In this document: positions 26,634 to 34,772 of the stretch, in pieces | Layout of the letters: the number at the start of each line of letters is the position of its first letter | Numbering within the stretch: the first letter of the stretch is position 1 | DNA from: DASRHT01 sp035293765 | Lineage (GTDB): Bacteria; Chloroflexota; Ktedonobacteria; Ktedonobacterales; Ktedonobacteraceae | NCBI GenBank assembly: GCA_035293765.1 | Contig: DATGMF010000025.1 | Coordinates: 96,505-160,504, forward strand | Direction of reading: 5' to 3' | Length of the DNA stretch: 64,000 nt | Position numbers and translations under genes: made by a program | The notes under the pieces: model-generated | The model's database searches: none | Told to the model about the DNA's origin: nothing | Seen by the model: only the letters and a program-made list of their open reading frames with translations

Positions 26634-27812
26634 ATGCAGCCACTTCATCAAACTGTGCAGGTGACTTATCGCTATTCTGTCTACTTTACCGAGCAGCTTT
26701 TTGCACGCGATAATACTCTTTTGCGCGATGTGCTCGGCATAGATGCTGTACCGAGAAAGATACTGTGTGTCGTCGATCAAGGGCTGTGGCGGCATCATCC
26801 CGATTTGCTGGATACGCTTCAGGTCTATTTCCGCGCTCACTATACCTCGCTGCGGCTGGTATGCTCCCCCTTGATTTTTCAGGGCGGAGAGGACGCCAAA
26901 AACAACCCGGCGAACGTGGCAATGGTGCAGGAGGCTATCCATTTGCATGGAATTTGTCGCCATTCTTATGTAATGGCGATTGGCGGTGGCGCAGTGCTTG
27001 ATATGGTGGGCTATGCTGCGGCGACGGCGCATCGGGGGGTGCGATTGATTCGTGTGCCGACGACGGTGCTGGCGCAGAATGACGCAGGCATAGGGGTCAA
27101 GAATAGCGTCAATGCCTTTGGCAAGAAGAATTTTCTGGGGACATTTGCGCCTCCTTCGCTCGTCTTTAACGACGCCCATTTTTTGCAAACCCTGTCCCTG
27201 CGCGACTGGCGCTGTGGTATAGCCGAAGCGATCAAGGTGGCGCTGCTCAAGGATGCTGCGTTCTTTGATTTCATTGAGGCGCAAGCAAAGCCGCTGATGC
27301 AGCGCGATATGACGGTAATGCGCCAGTTAATTTATCGCTGCGCGCAACTTCACCTGGAGCACATTGTACATGGCGGCGATCCATTCGAGTCCGGTTCTTC
27401 CAGGCCGCTGGACTTTGGTCACTGGGCGGCGCATAAGCTGGAGCAACTTTCCGGCTATACCCTGCGGCATGGGGAGGCTGTTGCAATAGGCATCGCCCTT
27501 GACTCGACCTATGCCTACCTGGAAGGCTGGCTCTACGAACAGGATTGGCAGCGTATCCTGGAACTGCTCTCAACGCTGGGTTTCGCTCTTTTTACTCCCG
27601 AGCTAAGTCAATATCTTGATTACCTGAATGATCCACGCTGCATTTTTTCAGGGTTGCACGAGTTTCGGGAGCACCTGGGCGGTCAGCTTACGCTCCCCTT
27701 GCTGGAAGGCATCGGAAGGTGCATTGAAGTCAACGATGTATACAAAGAAACGATGAAAGAAAGTATTGCCTTGCTCGAAATGTATCAATCTTCCTTGCAG
27801 CCGACCTTGTAG
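26634..27812 (+). CDS. eboD: EboD, 3-dehydroquinate-synthase-like protein
   Basis: A 392-residue member of the sugar-phosphate cyclase superfamily. NAD and metal motifs are present: MAIGGGAVLDMVGYAAATAHRG, RVPTTVLAQNDAGIGVKNSVNAFGKKN, GIAEAIKVALL, DFGHWAAHKLE and RHGEAVAIG. The neighbouring UbiA, TatD, TIM-barrel and phosphatase genes identify it as EboD of the ebo cluster, not housekeeping AroB. In cyanobacteria this cluster is needed for delivery of the scytonemin monomer to the periplasm; the EboD reaction is unknown. It is the first gene here. Its TAG stop is the first three bases of a 24-bp repeat array. Confidence 0.88.
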   Translation: MQPLHQTVQVTYRYSVYFTEQLFARDNTLLRDVLGIDAVPRKILCVVDQGLWRHHPDLLDTLQVYFRAHYTSLRLVCSPLIFQGGEDAKNNPANVAMVQEAIHLHGICRHSYVMAIGGGAVLDMVGYAAATAHRGVRLIRVPTTVLAQNDAGIGVKNSVNAFGKKNFLGTFAPPSLVFNDAHFLQTLSLRDWRCGIAEAIKVALLKDAAFFDFIEAQAKPLMQRDMTVMRQLIYRCAQLHLEHIVHGGDPFESGSSRPLDFGHWAAHKLEQLSGYTLRHGEAVAIGIALDSTYAYLEGWLYEQDWQRILELLSTLGFALFTPELSQYLDYLNDPRCIFSGLHEFREHLGGQLTLPLLEGIGRCIEVNDVYKETMKESIALLEMYQSSLQPTL

Positions 27813-27881
27813 GGACCCGGTTGACCGCGTCCGTAGGGGCCAGATTCACCGCGTCTGTAGGGACCCGGTTGACCGCGTCCG
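27810..27881. repeat. three tandem 24-bp TAGGGACC-type repeats
   Basis: Units at 27810-27833 and 27858-27881 are identical; the middle unit (27834-27857) is diverged. The first unit begins with the TAG stop codon of eboD. A further copy, 20 of 24 positions identical to the middle unit, lies inside a glycosyltransferase gene at 38829-38852. Confidence 0.8.
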
Positions 27882-27920
27882 GCGGCTGGATACCAGATTA
27901 CAGCTTGTAGGAGAAAAAGG

Positions 27921-28232
27921 ATGAATAAATGGGAGGATACCTGCTTGCTGAGCCAGCGGCAACTGGTTGACGAGTATTTTATAGAGGCGCGGGCCAAGTT
28001 GCTGGATGTGGCCGCCTTTCTGGACCGCCTGGATCGCTCGGTTGAGCGCAATGCCGAGGAGGATTTCAGGATGGTAGCGATGCAGTTGGCGTTGCGCATG
28101 TTATCGGAGGCCGCATCTGATCGCGTCTACTCGCTGCAAATGCTCTTTAGCGATGCGACAACCGAACCATTGGCGAAGCTAGATCATAAAAGTGCGTTTG
28201 GGGCATTTAACCATCGAAGAAGCGAGGGCTGA
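27921..28232 (+). CDS. small conserved protein inside the ebo cluster
   Basis: A 103-residue, probably helical soluble protein with no signal or membrane segment. A region around EARAKLLDVAAFLDRLDR and a later LFSDATTEPL look like conserved motifs. AGGAGAAAAAGG lies just before the ATG. Its stop and the eboB start are two bases apart, so it is clearly part of the operon. It occupies a place where an EboA gene might be expected, but it is much shorter than EboA and homology is not evident. Its function is unknown. Confidence 0.75.
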   Translation: MNKWEDTCLLSQRQLVDEYFIEARAKLLDVAAFLDRLDRSVERNAEEDFRMVAMQLALRMLSEAASDRVYSLQMLFSDATTEPLAKLDHKSAFGAFNHRRSEG

Positions 28233-28234
28233 TA

Positions 28235-29065
28235 ATGCAGTATGTTGATATTCACGCTCATATGAGCTCCAGAACCACTGATGATTACGAGCATATGGCG
28301 CTGACGGGCTGCGTTGCCCTGACGGAACCGGCCTTCTGGGCCGGGCATGATCGTCTCTCGCCAGAAGCCTTTGCCGACTATTTCAATCGTTTGACCAGTT
28401 TTGAGCCGGCGCGGGCTGCTAAATACGGCATTCAACATTATTGCTGGCTGTGCCTCAATCCGAAGGAGGGGGAAGATCGGGATATGGCGCGAGAGGTGCT
28501 GGCGCTGATCCCGTCGTTTCTTGAGCGGGCCAATGTGCTTGGCATCGGCGAGATCGGCCTGAATCGGGTCACCTATAACGAGATAGCGACGTTCACGGAC
28601 CATGTTGAACTGGCGTTGCAGTACGATCAGCTTATTCATATCCACACTCCTCACCTGGAAGATAAATATAAAGGGACCAGTGTGATTGTGAACACGCTGC
28701 TGGCGGAGCGTCGCGTCGTGCCGGGGCGCGTGCTGGTGGATCACGCGGAGGAGCATACCATCGGCATAATCTTGAAGCACGGCTTCTGGACGGGGCTGAC
28801 GCTCTATCCACAGACGAAGACTTCGGCGGCGCGTGCAGTGGATATGATTGAGATCTACGGTAGTGAGCGTGTCTGCGTGGCCTCCGCCTGCGATTGGGGT
28901 CCCAGCCTGCCCACGGCTATCCCGCATTTTGTGCTGGAGATGCGCCGTCGCGGTCACTCCGAGCGCCTGATCCATAAGATCGTCTACGAGAATCCGGTGG
29001 AGTTCCTCAGCCAGTCGCCCCGCTTTCGCCTGGCAACAAGCGCGAGCCTGGCACAGGTTTTGTAA
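28235..29065 (+). CDS. eboB: EboB, TatD-like metal-dependent hydrolase
   Basis: A 276-residue TIM-barrel amidohydrolase of the TatD type. Metal ligands are suggested by DIHAHM (residues 5-10), GEIGLN, HIHTPH, DHAEEH and the late ACDWGPS aspartate. It lacks a signal peptide and should be cytoplasmic. It follows the small gene by two bases. In ebo clusters the TatD-like protein is EboB; no substrate is known. A GTAGGGAC-type repeat lies 10 bases after its stop. Confidence 0.87.
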   Translation: MQYVDIHAHMSSRTTDDYEHMALTGCVALTEPAFWAGHDRLSPEAFADYFNRLTSFEPARAAKYGIQHYCWLCLNPKEGEDRDMAREVLALIPSFLERANVLGIGEIGLNRVTYNEIATFTDHVELALQYDQLIHIHTPHLEDKYKGTSVIVNTLLAERRVVPGRVLVDHAEEHTIGIILKHGFWTGLTLYPQTKTSAARAVDMIEIYGSERVCVASACDWGPSLPTAIPHFVLEMRRRGHSERLIHKIVYENPVEFLSQSPRFRLATSASLAQVL

Positions 29066-29075
29066 ATGGCGGTCG

Positions 29076-29107
29076 GTAGGGACTCCCGCGATGAATCGGG
29101 GAGCTAC
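29076..29107. repeat. GTAGGGACTCCCG...CGGGGAGCTAC palindromic repeat
   Basis: The imperfect palindrome begins GTAG and ends CTAC, with an inner CTCCCG/CGGGGAG pair around GATGAAT. The same core occurs inverted at 9246-9260. It lies between eboB and eboE within the operon. Confidence 0.65.
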
Positions 29108-29143
29108 AGCGCGTCCAACTAATTGAAGGAGGGGGCAGGCGTT

Positions 29144-30448
29144 ATGCGTGTGCATGTAGATACGGGGCCGGAGGCATTGTTCCACCTGACATATTGCACC
29201 AATATCCATCCCGGCAATGGATGGAGCGAGGTCTATGCCAATCTGCAACGATACGGACCCGCGCTGAAGCAGCGCCTCGCGCCTGATGCTCATTTTGGCA
29301 TCGGGTTACGTCTCTCAGGGAAAGAGAGCCGCGAACTGTTGCATGGAGATCGCTTGCAACAATTTCTGCAATTTCTCCAGGTGCAGGGGCTTTACGTATT
29401 CACGCTCAACGGCTTCCCGTACGGTCCGTTTCATCAGCTACCGGTCAAGGCCAATGTCTATACCCCGGACTGGCGCGATGATGAGCGCGTGCAGTATACC
29501 CTGCGCCTGATTGAGATCCTGGCGTTTTTGCTGCCCGATGGCGTCGAAGGTAGCATTTCCACCTGTCCTCTTGCCTACAAGGGCGTGGACGTAGGGGCCT
29601 ACCTTGCAGCCGACCTGAGCGAAGCTAGCCGTGCAAGCGGCGTTGGTCGGCTGGATAAAAGGCCAGGGCTGACCCCCGCCCTGTTGACCCCTGCTATGTG
29701 GGAATGTTTTACCCGTAACATGGTACAGGTTGCGGAGGTGCTGGTGCGGCTGAAGCAGGAATGCGGCAAGTTCATCTGCCTTGCGCTCGAACCGGAGCCC
29801 GACTGCTTGCTGGAAAATAGCGACGAGGTTGCGCAGTTCTACACGCGCTGGCTGCTGACGACGGGAGCTGAGATGCTGGCAAGCGCCCTCGCGATCTCTA
29901 AAGAGCAGGCCTGTTATCACCTGCTTGAGCATATCAGGGTTTGCCTGGATACCTGTCATATGGCCGTAACGTATGAAGAACCCGCCGTCGCGTTGGAGCG
30001 TTTTGAGCGCATCGGCATCAAAGTGGGGAAGGTCCAGCTCAGTTCGGCCCTGAAAATTACCTTCCCCGATGATGAACTGTCGCGGGCAGAGATCAGCCGC
30101 GCATTGGAGCCGTTTGCGGAATCCACTTATCTTCATCAAGTTGTACAGCAGAATCGTGATGGCACGTTCGAGCGTTACCCTGATCTGGTGATGCCCTGCG
30201 CCTCAGATTGCCACATGGAGCAGTGGCGTGTGCATTTTCACGTCCCGATTTTCATCGGCCATTTCTCCCTGTTCCAATCGACGCAAGACGTGATTATAGC
30301 TATGCTCAGGTTGTTGATGCAAAAACGCTTCTGCCGTCACCTGGAGATAGAGACTTACACCTGGAATGTGCTGCCTGATGAGCTAAAAATAGATGTGGCA
30401 TCGATGATTGCCCGTGAATATGAGTGGGTGTTGGGGAAGCTGTTGTGA
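29144..30448 (+). CDS. eboE: EboE, sugar-phosphate-isomerase-like TIM-barrel protein
   Basis: A 434-residue protein of the xylose-isomerase-like TIM-barrel superfamily. Its start, FHLTYCTNIHPGNGWSEVYANL, and LGLEPEPDC- and CLDTCHMAVTYEEP-like motifs (here LALEPEPDCLLE and VCLDTCHMAV) are features of the EboE metabolite-traffic family. The ATG at 29144 follows AAGGAGG; a TTG at 29123 is not credible. Its TGA overlaps the GTG of eboC. It probably isomerises, or epimerises, a precursor before membrane transfer, but no reaction has been shown for the family. Confidence 0.87.
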   Translation: MRVHVDTGPEALFHLTYCTNIHPGNGWSEVYANLQRYGPALKQRLAPDAHFGIGLRLSGKESRELLHGDRLQQFLQFLQVQGLYVFTLNGFPYGPFHQLPVKANVYTPDWRDDERVQYTLRLIEILAFLLPDGVEGSISTCPLAYKGVDVGAYLAADLSEASRASGVGRLDKRPGLTPALLTPAMWECFTRNMVQVAEVLVRLKQECGKFICLALEPEPDCLLENSDEVAQFYTRWLLTTGAEMLASALAISKEQACYHLLEHIRVCLDTCHMAVTYEEPAVALERFERIGIKVGKVQLSSALKITFPDDELSRAEISRALEPFAESTYLHQVVQQNRDGTFERYPDLVMPCASDCHMEQWRVHFHVPIFIGHFSLFQSTQDVIIAMLRLLMQKRFCRHLEIETYTWNVLPDELKIDVASMIAREYEWVLGKLL

Positions 30449-31323
30449 GCAAGAAGACTATCATGCTCGGGTCGTGGCGCAAGACCTTGCAGGGCCATCT
30501 TGCTCTGGCCCGCATTTCTAACAGTCCCACGGTCGTGAGCAATACGCTTGCAGGCGCAGCTCTGGGAGGCATCATCTGGCCGGATGTGCGCGTGGGACTG
30601 GTGGCAAGCGCGATGGTGTTATTCTATAGCGCGGGGATGTATCTCAATGACTTGCTGGATTATGCTATCGATTGCGCTGAGAGGCCGGAGCGACCGCTTC
30701 CCGCAGGTATTATCTCGCGCCCATCGGTCGTAGCAGGGATCATCGTACTATTCGCTAGCGGCTGTATCTTATTATGGAGCATTGGCCCGGCTTTATTCCT
30801 CTGCGGACTGCTATTGATCGCCTTAATTATCTGCTATGATCGCTGGCACAAAATGAATCCTGCCAGCCCTCTTCTCATGGCGTTGTGCCGTTTGATGGTC
30901 TATGTCATTGCATTTTTCTCCGCGTCCTCTCAGACGTTTTTCCTGCTGCTGATACCGAGCGAATTACTGCTCTGTTATGTAGTTGCCTTGACGTTGCTGG
31001 CTAAAGTCGAGCTGAAGCCGAAAGCGATCCATTGCGGGATTATTCTCATGCTTTTTTTGCCCGCCGTATATTTCATGCTACAATTATCTGCTCTCACCCT
31101 CGGTCTATCCCTGTTCTTCACCTTTTGGGTTACATATAGCCTTTCTCTTATCTATCGTTCAGCGCCGAGCCAGGTTGGTCGTGCCGTGGGACAGTTAATC
31201 GCGGGCATATCTTTATTGGATAGCATGATACTGGCGACTATGGGAAGCATCTACGGCGTCATAGTTGCTCTGGCGTCATTTGGCCTGACGCTCTTTTTGC
31301 AACGCTATGTCAGGGGAACGTGA
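30445..31323 (+). CDS. eboC: EboC, UbiA-family prenyltransferase-like membrane protein
   Basis: A 292-residue protein with about eight membrane helices and the UbiA aspartate motif NDLLDYAIDCAERPERPLPAGI. The second motif is weak (YDRWHKMNPASP). UbiA proteins attach prenyl chains to aromatic acceptors in the membrane. In the ebo cluster this is EboC, proposed to help carry a metabolite to the outside. The GTG at 30445 overlaps the eboE stop (GTGA), which supports it as the start; an ATG at 30463 is the alternative. Its stop overlaps the eboF start region. Confidence 0.88.
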   Translation: MSKKTIMLGSWRKTLQGHLALARISNSPTVVSNTLAGAALGGIIWPDVRVGLVASAMVLFYSAGMYLNDLLDYAIDCAERPERPLPAGIISRPSVVAGIIVLFASGCILLWSIGPALFLCGLLLIALIICYDRWHKMNPASPLLMALCRLMVYVIAFFSASSQTFFLLLIPSELLLCYVVALTLLAKVELKPKAIHCGIILMLFLPAVYFMLQLSALTLGLSLFFTFWVTYSLSLIYRSAPSQVGRAVGQLIAGISLLDSMILATMGSIYGVIVALASFGLTLFLQRYVRGT

Positions 31324-31325
31324 AG

Positions 31326-32720
31326 ATGCAGAAAACTGTAGTGATTAATGTGGTAGGACTCACTCCTCGCCTGATTGGACCGGCAATGCCGCGATTGCAG
31401 GCGTTTGTGGCGAGTGGCGCTCAGGTAACAATCAAGCCGGTGCTACCTGCCGTGACCTGCTCCGTTCAGGCCACTTTTCTGACGGGTTGTACTCCCGATG
31501 AGCATGGCATTGTGGGCAATGGCTGGTATTTTCGCGATGAGTGCGAGGTGAAGTTCTGGAGGCAATCCAACGCCCTTGTCCAGCGTCCTAAGATCTGGGA
31601 GGTGGCACGTACACTTGATCCAAACTTTGCCTGCGCCAACCTTTGCTGGTGGTTCAATATGTATTCGTCGGCTGATTACACGGTAACGCCACGACCGCTC
31701 TATCCGGCGGATGGTCGCAAGATACCCGATATCTATACCAGCCCGGGGGATTTGCGCTTTGCGTTGCAGCAAGAACTGGGACAATTTCCGCTCTTTCAGT
31801 TCTGGGGCCCACATACCTCGATAGCTTCAAGCCGCTGGATCGCTGAGGCCGCCAAAATGATGGATAGGCGCTACAATCCGACGCTGACCCTGATCTATCT
31901 GCCACATCTGGACTATTGCCTCCAGCGGTTCGGCCCCGATTGCCAGCGCGTTGCGAACGATCTGGGTGAGCTGGACGCAGTGTGTGGCGATCTGATTGAC
32001 TATTATGAAACGCGAGATACGCGTATCCTCTTTGTCTCTGAGTATGGCATCGTCCCTGTATCGCGAGCAATTCACTTGAACCGCGAACTGCGCAAACATG
32101 GCCTGCTTGCCGTGAGAACTGAGCTTGAGCGCGAGCTGCTTGACGCGGGTGCAAGCGATGCCTTTGCCGTGGCTGACCATCAGGTGGCGCATGTTTATGT
32201 CAATAACCGCGCGCGTCTGAACGAGGTGCGTGCATTATTGCAGGTGGTGGATGGAGTTGCGCAGATATTGGACGATGAGGGCAAGCGAGAGGCGCACCTG
32301 GATCATTCGCGAGCGGGCGACCTGATCGCGCTGGCCGAGCCTGATGCCTGGTTTACCTACTATTACTGGTTCGATGATGCCCGAGCGCCCGATTACGCCC
32401 GCACGGTCGATATTCATCGCAAGCCAGGCTATGACCCGGTAGAACTCTTCATCGATCCCCGGCTCAAGCTCCCTCAGCTTAAAGTGGGATGGAAATTGTT
32501 AAAAAAGAGCCTGGGCTTCCGGTATTTGATGGACGTTATCCCTCTGGACGCCTCGCTCGTGTGCGGCTCTCATGGGCGTGCCGATACCGCGTCCGAAGAT
32601 AGTCCTGTGTTGCTGACGCAGCAGCCGAATTTGCTCGACGGTTCGGTAATGGATGCAACGGACGTGTGCGGGGTAATCTTACGGCACATCTCGCTGATTA
32701 AGCCGTCGGCTCTATCCTGA
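31326..32720 (+). CDS. eboF: EboF, alkaline-phosphatase/nucleotide-pyrophosphatase-like protein
   Basis: A 464-residue member of the type I phosphodiesterase/nucleotide pyrophosphatase superfamily. PAVTCSVQATFLTG carries the nucleophilic Thr position, followed by PDEHGIVGNGWYFRD, YLPHLDYCLQRFGP, VSEYGI and, near the C-terminus, CGSHGRADTASED, all metal-site regions. No signal peptide is seen. The ATG at 31326 has AGGGGA nine bases upstream; the GTG at 31320 is too close to it. It is the last canonical ebo gene and may hydrolyse a phosphate or pyrophosphate linkage on the transported compound. Confidence 0.86.
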   Translation: MQKTVVINVVGLTPRLIGPAMPRLQAFVASGAQVTIKPVLPAVTCSVQATFLTGCTPDEHGIVGNGWYFRDECEVKFWRQSNALVQRPKIWEVARTLDPNFACANLCWWFNMYSSADYTVTPRPLYPADGRKIPDIYTSPGDLRFALQQELGQFPLFQFWGPHTSIASSRWIAEAAKMMDRRYNPTLTLIYLPHLDYCLQRFGPDCQRVANDLGELDAVCGDLIDYYETRDTRILFVSEYGIVPVSRAIHLNRELRKHGLLAVRTELERELLDAGASDAFAVADHQVAHVYVNNRARLNEVRALLQVVDGVAQILDDEGKREAHLDHSRAGDLIALAEPDAWFTYYYWFDDARAPDYARTVDIHRKPGYDPVELFIDPRLKLPQLKVGWKLLKKSLGFRYLMDVIPLDASLVCGSHGRADTASEDSPVLLTQQPNLLDGSVMDATDVCGVILRHISLIKPSALS

Positions 32721-32824
32721 CGGTTTGACAACGGCTGCGTAGATCGATAAAATGACTTTTAGCTTTGTATCTCCGCATGTAGGGCAACTTATTCTGTTGT
32801 AAGCTTTTATCGAAGGAATTGCCA

Positions 32825-34540
32825 TTGCATATCGCATGGAAGCGTCTTAGATTGAGCCGCTATACGCTGGTGGCGCTGCTCCTGATCGCCTTTGCTGTTG
32901 CTGTACGGTTGATTCTCATTGCCAATGGCTGGCCTGCCACTAGCAGCGAGGAGGGGACTTTTGGCCTGGAAGCGATGCATATTGCGTATCGTGGTGAGCT
33001 CCCTATTTTTATGTATGGGCAGAACTATATGGGGACGCTGGAAGCCTATTTCGGCGCCTTCTACTATCATATTTTCGGCGTATCGCTCTTCTCATTGCGC
33101 CTGGGAATGTTGACGCTTTTCACACTCTTTTTATTCTCCCTGTACTATTTGACGAAGCTGCTCTATTCACCGCCAATGGCGCTTTTGACATTGATCGCGT
33201 TAAGCGTTGGCGCGCCACTGGTTCTGACGCCTGAAATGATGGTGCTGGGAGGAACCACGGAAACGCTGCTTTTTGGGACGCTGCTTCTCCTTGTGGCGGC
33301 TCGTTTAGCGCTTACTTCAGGTCAGGAACGATCTATGCGTCAGAAATGGCTGCGTTTCGCCGGTTTTGCTGCATGGGGATGTTGTGCCGGATTGGGGCTC
33401 TGGAGCCATTTGCTGGTCGCGCCATTTATTCTGGTAAGCGGCCTGCTACTGCTCATGTTCTGCCATAAAGAATTGCGGACGCTGGCTCCTGTGACTCTGC
33501 TGCTGGGATTGATTGTTGGGGCATTTCCCCTGATTGTCTACAATATAAAAGCACCTTTTAGAGAAAATTCCATTGCTACATTTTTAGCGGTATACAATAT
33601 CGGCAGTCCCGCCCATTATACTATTGCCTTTTTCCTGAAACAATTATCGGGCACATTTTTGTACAGCTTGCCGGTCGCAACCGGTATGAACCCTGTTTGT
33701 GATGTGCGGTTAATGCCTTTGTTTACTGCTGCTCCCACGCCTGTTGGCTGCATACTGGCGCAGGGAGGTTGGAGCCTGGGTTATCTGCTGCTCCTCGTCA
33801 CCGCTCTCTGCATAGCCGGTCGAAGTTTGCTCAGGCTAAGAAAGTCCCATGCGAGCTGGTCACTGGAAGAGAGGCAGCGGGCTGTGATTTATACGGCGCA
33901 ACTCATGCTACTCTTGAGTGCTGCAATCACAATTGCCCTCTTTGCCCATAGCTCCAATGCAGCCTCGCGTCCGTGGAGCACGCGCTATTTAGTTGGTCTG
34001 CTGATTGCGACGCCGGCGCTGCTCTGGCCGCTCTGGAATGGGGCCAGAACGACGATAGCAACGGGCTTTCTTCAACGGGGGCGCGCTCGTCTTTTCGCCG
34101 TTGCCCGTTGGGCCATGCTGGTGCTCCTGATAGGGTTGTTTGCTGCTGAGACGCTCTCTACGACGACGGACATGCCCGCGATTCGTGCTGATAACACTCA
34201 GGTAAATATCGTCACGCAGAAATTAATCCAGATGGGGATCACCCATATTTACTCAGGCTACTGGCAATGTGACCGTTTTATCTTTCTGACGCAGGAGAAG
34301 ATTACTTGCGCGGTGGTAATGCAAGAACTCTCGCCCGGGTTGACACGCTATGCTCGCTATGCTCGTATTGTATATGCCGATCCCAACGCGGCATATGTAT
34401 TTCCGCAAAATTCGCTCTTCGAAACAGATTTTGATTTGGAAACGAACTTTGAGCTAATGATGGGACAGGCCAGTCAACACTTTCAGAAGATGGTGATAGA
34501 TGGGTATGTGGTATATCGGCCCTGTACATGTGAAAATTAA
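32825..34540 (+). CDS. GT-C glycosyltransferase (PMT/ArnT-like)
   Basis: A roughly 571-residue protein with an N-terminal helix, a first external loop holding the acidic SSEEGTFGLEAMHIAYRGELPIF motif, about eleven further helices and a short soluble C-terminal domain (about 440-571). This is the layout of lipid-phosphate-sugar dependent GT-C enzymes. The TTG at 32825 has AAGGA seven bases upstream; a TTG at 32819 is also possible. It follows eboF by about 100 bases in the same direction, so it may belong to the ebo transcript. It might glycosylate the ebo cargo, or a glycan of the convergent operon; this is inference. Confidence 0.75.
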   Translation: MHIAWKRLRLSRYTLVALLLIAFAVAVRLILIANGWPATSSEEGTFGLEAMHIAYRGELPIFMYGQNYMGTLEAYFGAFYYHIFGVSLFSLRLGMLTLFTLFLFSLYYLTKLLYSPPMALLTLIALSVGAPLVLTPEMMVLGGTTETLLFGTLLLLVAARLALTSGQERSMRQKWLRFAGFAAWGCCAGLGLWSHLLVAPFILVSGLLLLMFCHKELRTLAPVTLLLGLIVGAFPLIVYNIKAPFRENSIATFLAVYNIGSPAHYTIAFFLKQLSGTFLYSLPVATGMNPVCDVRLMPLFTAAPTPVGCILAQGGWSLGYLLLLVTALCIAGRSLLRLRKSHASWSLEERQRAVIYTAQLMLLLSAAITIALFAHSSNAASRPWSTRYLVGLLIATPALLWPLWNGARTTIATGFLQRGRARLFAVARWAMLVLLIGLFAAETLSTTTDMPAIRADNTQVNIVTQKLIQMGITHIYSGYWQCDRFIFLTQEKITCAVVMQELSPGLTRYARYARIVYADPNAAYVFPQNSLFETDFDLETNFELMMGQASQHFQKMVIDGYVVYRPCTCEN

Positions 34541-34663
34541 TAGTTCAGAAAAGGATAGCAACTGGTAACTCGGACGGTAGAGCAGTTAGAGGCTCAGGTG
34601 TAAGATATCTCTCCTATGTTTTTGGAATGTCTCTGATTAGTATCTCCCTTGCCTTTGACGTGC

Positions 34664-34768
34664 TCGCGCCTCTGGCGTTCGTGCTAGTTTTTGCCTGTGG
34701 TGCAGAAAATGTGCAAAGCACATTTTCTGCACCACAGGCATGTGATTGTTGAGTGCCGTAGGCGCGAT
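34664..34768. repeat. large inverted repeat with perfect 23-bp core hairpin
   Basis: The core arms at 34692-34714 and 34718-34740 are perfectly complementary around AAA. Outside them TCGCGCCTCTGGC pairs imperfectly with the GCCGTAGGCGCGA region, extending the structure to about 105 bases. It lies between convergent genes and may terminate both, but no T-run follows on either strand, so a mobile-element origin is as likely. Confidence 0.6.
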
Positions 34769-34772
34769 ACCC

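Noticed and set aside
26580..27284. Long minus-strand frame opposite eboD, and similar long shadows opposite eboB, eboE and others
   Set aside because: These are antisense shadows of clearly conserved genes in GC-biased sequence.
26634..27812. EboD taken as housekeeping 3-dehydroquinate synthase AroB
   Set aside because: No other shikimate gene is near, and the neighbours are the characteristic ebo genes.
27810..27881. 24-bp tandem units considered as a CRISPR or operator array
   Set aside because: No spacers, and the same unit occurs inside a coding region, so a dispersed repeat fits better.
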